Shown here: positions 5,866 to 7,130 of the stretch, in pieces
Layout of the letters: every line of letters begins with the position of its first letter
Numbering within the stretch: position 1 is the first letter of the stretch
Assembly: GCA_050288705.1 (NCBI GenBank)
Contig: JBNKEI010000114.1
Location: 1 to 7,130, forward strand
Source: JBNKEI01 sp050288705
GTDB taxonomy: Bacteria > Myxococcota > Myxococcia > Myxococcales > UBA5297
Reading direction: 5' to 3'
DNA length: 7,130 nt
The notes under the pieces: model-generated
What the model saw: only the letters and a program-made list of their open reading frames with translations
The model's database searches: none
Told to the model about the DNA's origin: nothing
Program-made: the position numbers and the translations under genes

Positions 5866-6615
5866 TTAAATTCTCTGAAAATCCCTAATTAGCTGCCCAC
5901 GCCAAGCAAGCGCATACAAATAGCAATTGTTGCAAACAACATGCGCGGCATTGCAACGGGGATGCTTCAGTCGGCGTCTTCTTGCGGTGTAGGACCAAGT
6001 AAGTGAATCTGCTGATTCTACCAAATGGTGTACTTTGTTTAAGGCTATCCCGCTCAATCCAAATGCGTGCGTCCGCACTCCTAATTGCTGGATCTCTGAC
6101 AATATTTTGTAAACTTCAGGTGAATCCTTTCGATTTGCCAAAGAGCCAACCCCAACAATGGGCTCAGTATCAAGGTCGAAGCCGCATGCACGATATGCGG
6201 CCATATGGTCTATATAGGAGCGTAAGTCCCAGCCCTGTAAGACAGGAATCCATTGAATTGCGGGCGCGAGCTTTCTTAGCTCGATCAAGCTTTGAATTGT
6301 GTTCTTCTGATGGTCTCTTATTGTCATTCCTGTTGCCTCAAGGACATGAGGGGAGCAAATCCAGTCTTGAATGCTTGCCCATTGAAGCTTTCCGACCCGC
6401 GTTGCAATATCCTGAACAACGTTTGCATAGTGGGATGCCGTTATGGTCCAACGCCCGTGGTTGGCAAGCTGAGTGAAGGCGCCAGAATCAAGTGCCCATT
6501 GGCCCTTTGCTCGAGGTAATGTCTTGTAACGGATTAATCGGTTATAGGACAAAAATAGCGGCACCGACGTTCTGGACAGCCATGATGGTTCGTGCGTACC
6601 TAGATAGAATTTCAT
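5866..6615 (-). CDS. DpdA-like tRNA-guanine-transglycosylase family protein (7-deazaguanine base exchange)
   Basis: The protein has 249 aa from the ATG at 6613-6615. An in-frame ATG 51 codons upstream would add a hydrophobic segment foreign to the family, and MKFYLGTHEPSWL looks like a natural start. TGT motifs appear in order: LDSGAF (42-47, D43 matching the DSGGF general acid/base Asp), IQDW (82-85), VLQGW (125-129, matching VQGG), VGVGSLANR (154-162, matching GGLAVGE), and ADSLTW (202-207) with D203 as the probable nucleophile. C221, C228 and C231 resemble the TGT zinc site but with altered spacing. Classical TGT has about 375 aa, so this is a compact form like DpdA, which inserts preQ0 into DNA. 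Such enzymes swap guanine for a 7-deazaguanine in DNA or tRNA; which one is acted on here cannot be told from sequence. No folE/queD/queE/queC is nearby, so any precursor would come from the cell's queuosine pathway. The gene is first of a two-gene operon. Upstream ribosome-binding sequence is weak. Confidence 0.85.
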   Translation of the reverse strand: MKFYLGTHEPSWLSRTSVPLFLSYNRLIRYKTLPRAKGQWALDSGAFTQLANHGRWTITASHYANVVQDIATRVGKLQWASIQDWICSPHVLEATGMTIRDHQKNTIQSLIELRKLAPAIQWIPVLQGWDLRSYIDHMAAYRACGFDLDTEPIVGVGSLANRKDSPEVYKILSEIQQLGVRTHAFGLSGIALNKVHHLVESADSLTWSYTARRRRLKHPRCNAAHVVCNNCYLYALAWRGQLIRDFQRI

Positions 6616-6956
6616 GGCTAGTTTTCTAAAACAATAAAGTGTGCGCACCCAAGGCAAACGAGGATAAAGCAATAAATGCTCCGAAGCTAGCCATAAGGCC
6701 AGCAAATACGACTGCTCGATCAATATTGCTAATAAAATTGGTCGCACTAAAATTTGGAAAACGGACACTCCAGCACACTACACCAACAGTTTCTTCAATA
6801 TGCCGTCAGGGACCGCTTCGGCCGAAGAGGGAGCTTCCCAGCAGCGCCATCGAGCGACGGCAATTGGCACGTAGCGGCTGAAACGCCTTGCTAACAGCAT
6901 GCCATAAAGCGGTCGTTCATAGTCAACTCAGTCTTGCTTAAACGACAGACCGCTGA
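6616..6956. other. Gene-poor stretch upstream of the DpdA-like operon, with repeat motifs
   Basis: This should hold the promoter of the - strand operon, but I see no convincing -35/-10 pair. A 50-codon hydrophobic frame (6778-6626, - strand, GTG start, one predicted helix) ends 10 nt before the transglycosylase ATG and is not supported enough to annotate as a gene. Two copies of the island's repeat motif are present: GACCGCTTCGGCCGA (6811-6825) and GACCGCTGAGGCCGA (6948-6962). The second runs into the start of the 118-bp direct repeat, as a similar TTCCGCTATGGCCGA does at 2108-2122. Confidence 0.45.
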
Positions 6957-7074
6957 GGCCGAGAACCAGCCCTTCGCATTGTATTGTCCAAGTGACCACC
7001 AAGGTTCGCCCTCAACCGGGAACATCCTCCCACTTCAATTCCCTGAAATCGAACCCGCTCATCTGCGCCGGTTT
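6957..7074 (-). repeat. 118-bp direct repeat, copy 2 (in place at the 3' end of the right-flank gene)
   Basis: This is the copy that continues into an open reading frame, so it is the original position; 2117-2234 is the duplicate (113 of 118 identical). It covers the last 20 codons and stop of the right-flank gene and 55 bp downstream. The two copies lie in the same orientation, 4,840 bp apart, and enclose the LprI-like gene, the integron cassette and the DpdA-like operon. Confidence 0.85.
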
Positions 7075-7130
7075 GATGATCTGGAAATAGGGCGACACGT
7101 CAAAGTCCTTGGGCGTGAACAGGCTGTGGT
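7012..7130 (-). CDS. 3' end of an unidentified chromosomal gene
   Basis: Partial gene reading leftwards off the right edge; 38 complete codons and a TGA stop (7012-7014) are visible. The visible peptide begins HSLFTPKDFDVSPYF and ends KPAQMSGFDFRELKWEDVPG. It is soluble and acidic-to-neutral, with no membrane helix. I do not recognise the family. That it is a real gene is supported by the open frame and by the duplicate at 2172-2234, where the single coding difference is a conservative Arg/Lys change. It is convergent with the zf-HC2 gene at the left edge, so the whole island between them sits in what would have been the intergenic space of two convergent genes, a tolerant place for insertion. 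Confidence 0.6.
   Translation of the reverse strand, partial: HSLFTPKDFDVSPYFQIIKPAQMSGFDFRELKWEDVPG

Noticed and set aside
6003..6476. 157-codon + strand frame
   Set aside because: It lies wholly antisense to the well-supported DpdA-like gene and has no recognisable features.
6616..6768. N-terminal extension of the DpdA-like protein to the upstream ATG
   Set aside because: The added 51 residues are hydrophobic and unlike the family, while MKFYLGTH at residue 52 is a natural family start.
1..7130. CRISPR array, tRNA or rRNA
   Set aside because: No regularly spaced repeats and no cloverleaf or rRNA-like stretch were seen in the non-coding parts.

Overview
The window looks like a small accessory (defence-type) island between two chromosomal genes of a proteobacterium. 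A betaproteobacterium is my best guess, because the left-flank zf-HC2 fragment resembles short zinc-finger proteins I associate with Burkholderiales and Nitrosomonadales. This placement rests on recollection, not a search.

Layout. Positions 2-157 hold the 3' end of a zf-HC2 (anti-sigma-like) gene on the + strand, followed by a hairpin. Positions 405-1958 (+) encode a 517-aa protein with an N-terminal SIR2-like (NADase) domain, a type common in anti-phage abortive infection. Positions 1959-2328 have no gene but hold a hairpin repeat and a 118-bp copy of the 3' end of the gene at the right edge of the window. Positions 2329-2919 (+) encode a membrane-anchored protein with an LprI/DUF1311-like C-terminus. 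Positions 3115-3783 form a textbook integron gene cassette: a 197-aa two-TM protein (3130-3723) followed by a 61-bp attC site (3729-3789). No integron integrase is in the window, so this is an integrase-less cassette remnant. Positions 3790-4130 are repeat-rich and non-coding.

The second half carries a tight two-gene operon on the - strand. The first gene (6615-5866) encodes a compact tRNA-guanine-transglycosylase-like protein of the DpdA type (7-deazaguanine base exchange). One nucleotide later, the second (5864-4131) encodes an alpha/beta-hydrolase (lipase-like) fused to a YaaA/DUF6884-like domain. The right end (7130-7012, - strand) is the 3' end of an unidentified chromosomal gene. Its last 20 codons, stop and downstream 55 bp are the sequence duplicated at 2117-2234.

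How the parts may work together (inference). The SIR2 protein is a stand-alone candidate NAD+-depleting effector. The DpdA-like/lipase-YaaA pair is the best candidate for an under-described system: a base-exchange enzyme coupled to a possible membrane-lipid-attacking or base-tailoring partner, with no preQ0 synthesis genes beside it. The 96%-identical direct repeat brackets both the cassette block and this operon, so the 4.7-kb segment may have arrived as a unit or in successive insertions at the 3' end of the right-flank gene. Dispersed copies of a GACCGCTTnGGYCGA-like motif mark several junctions.
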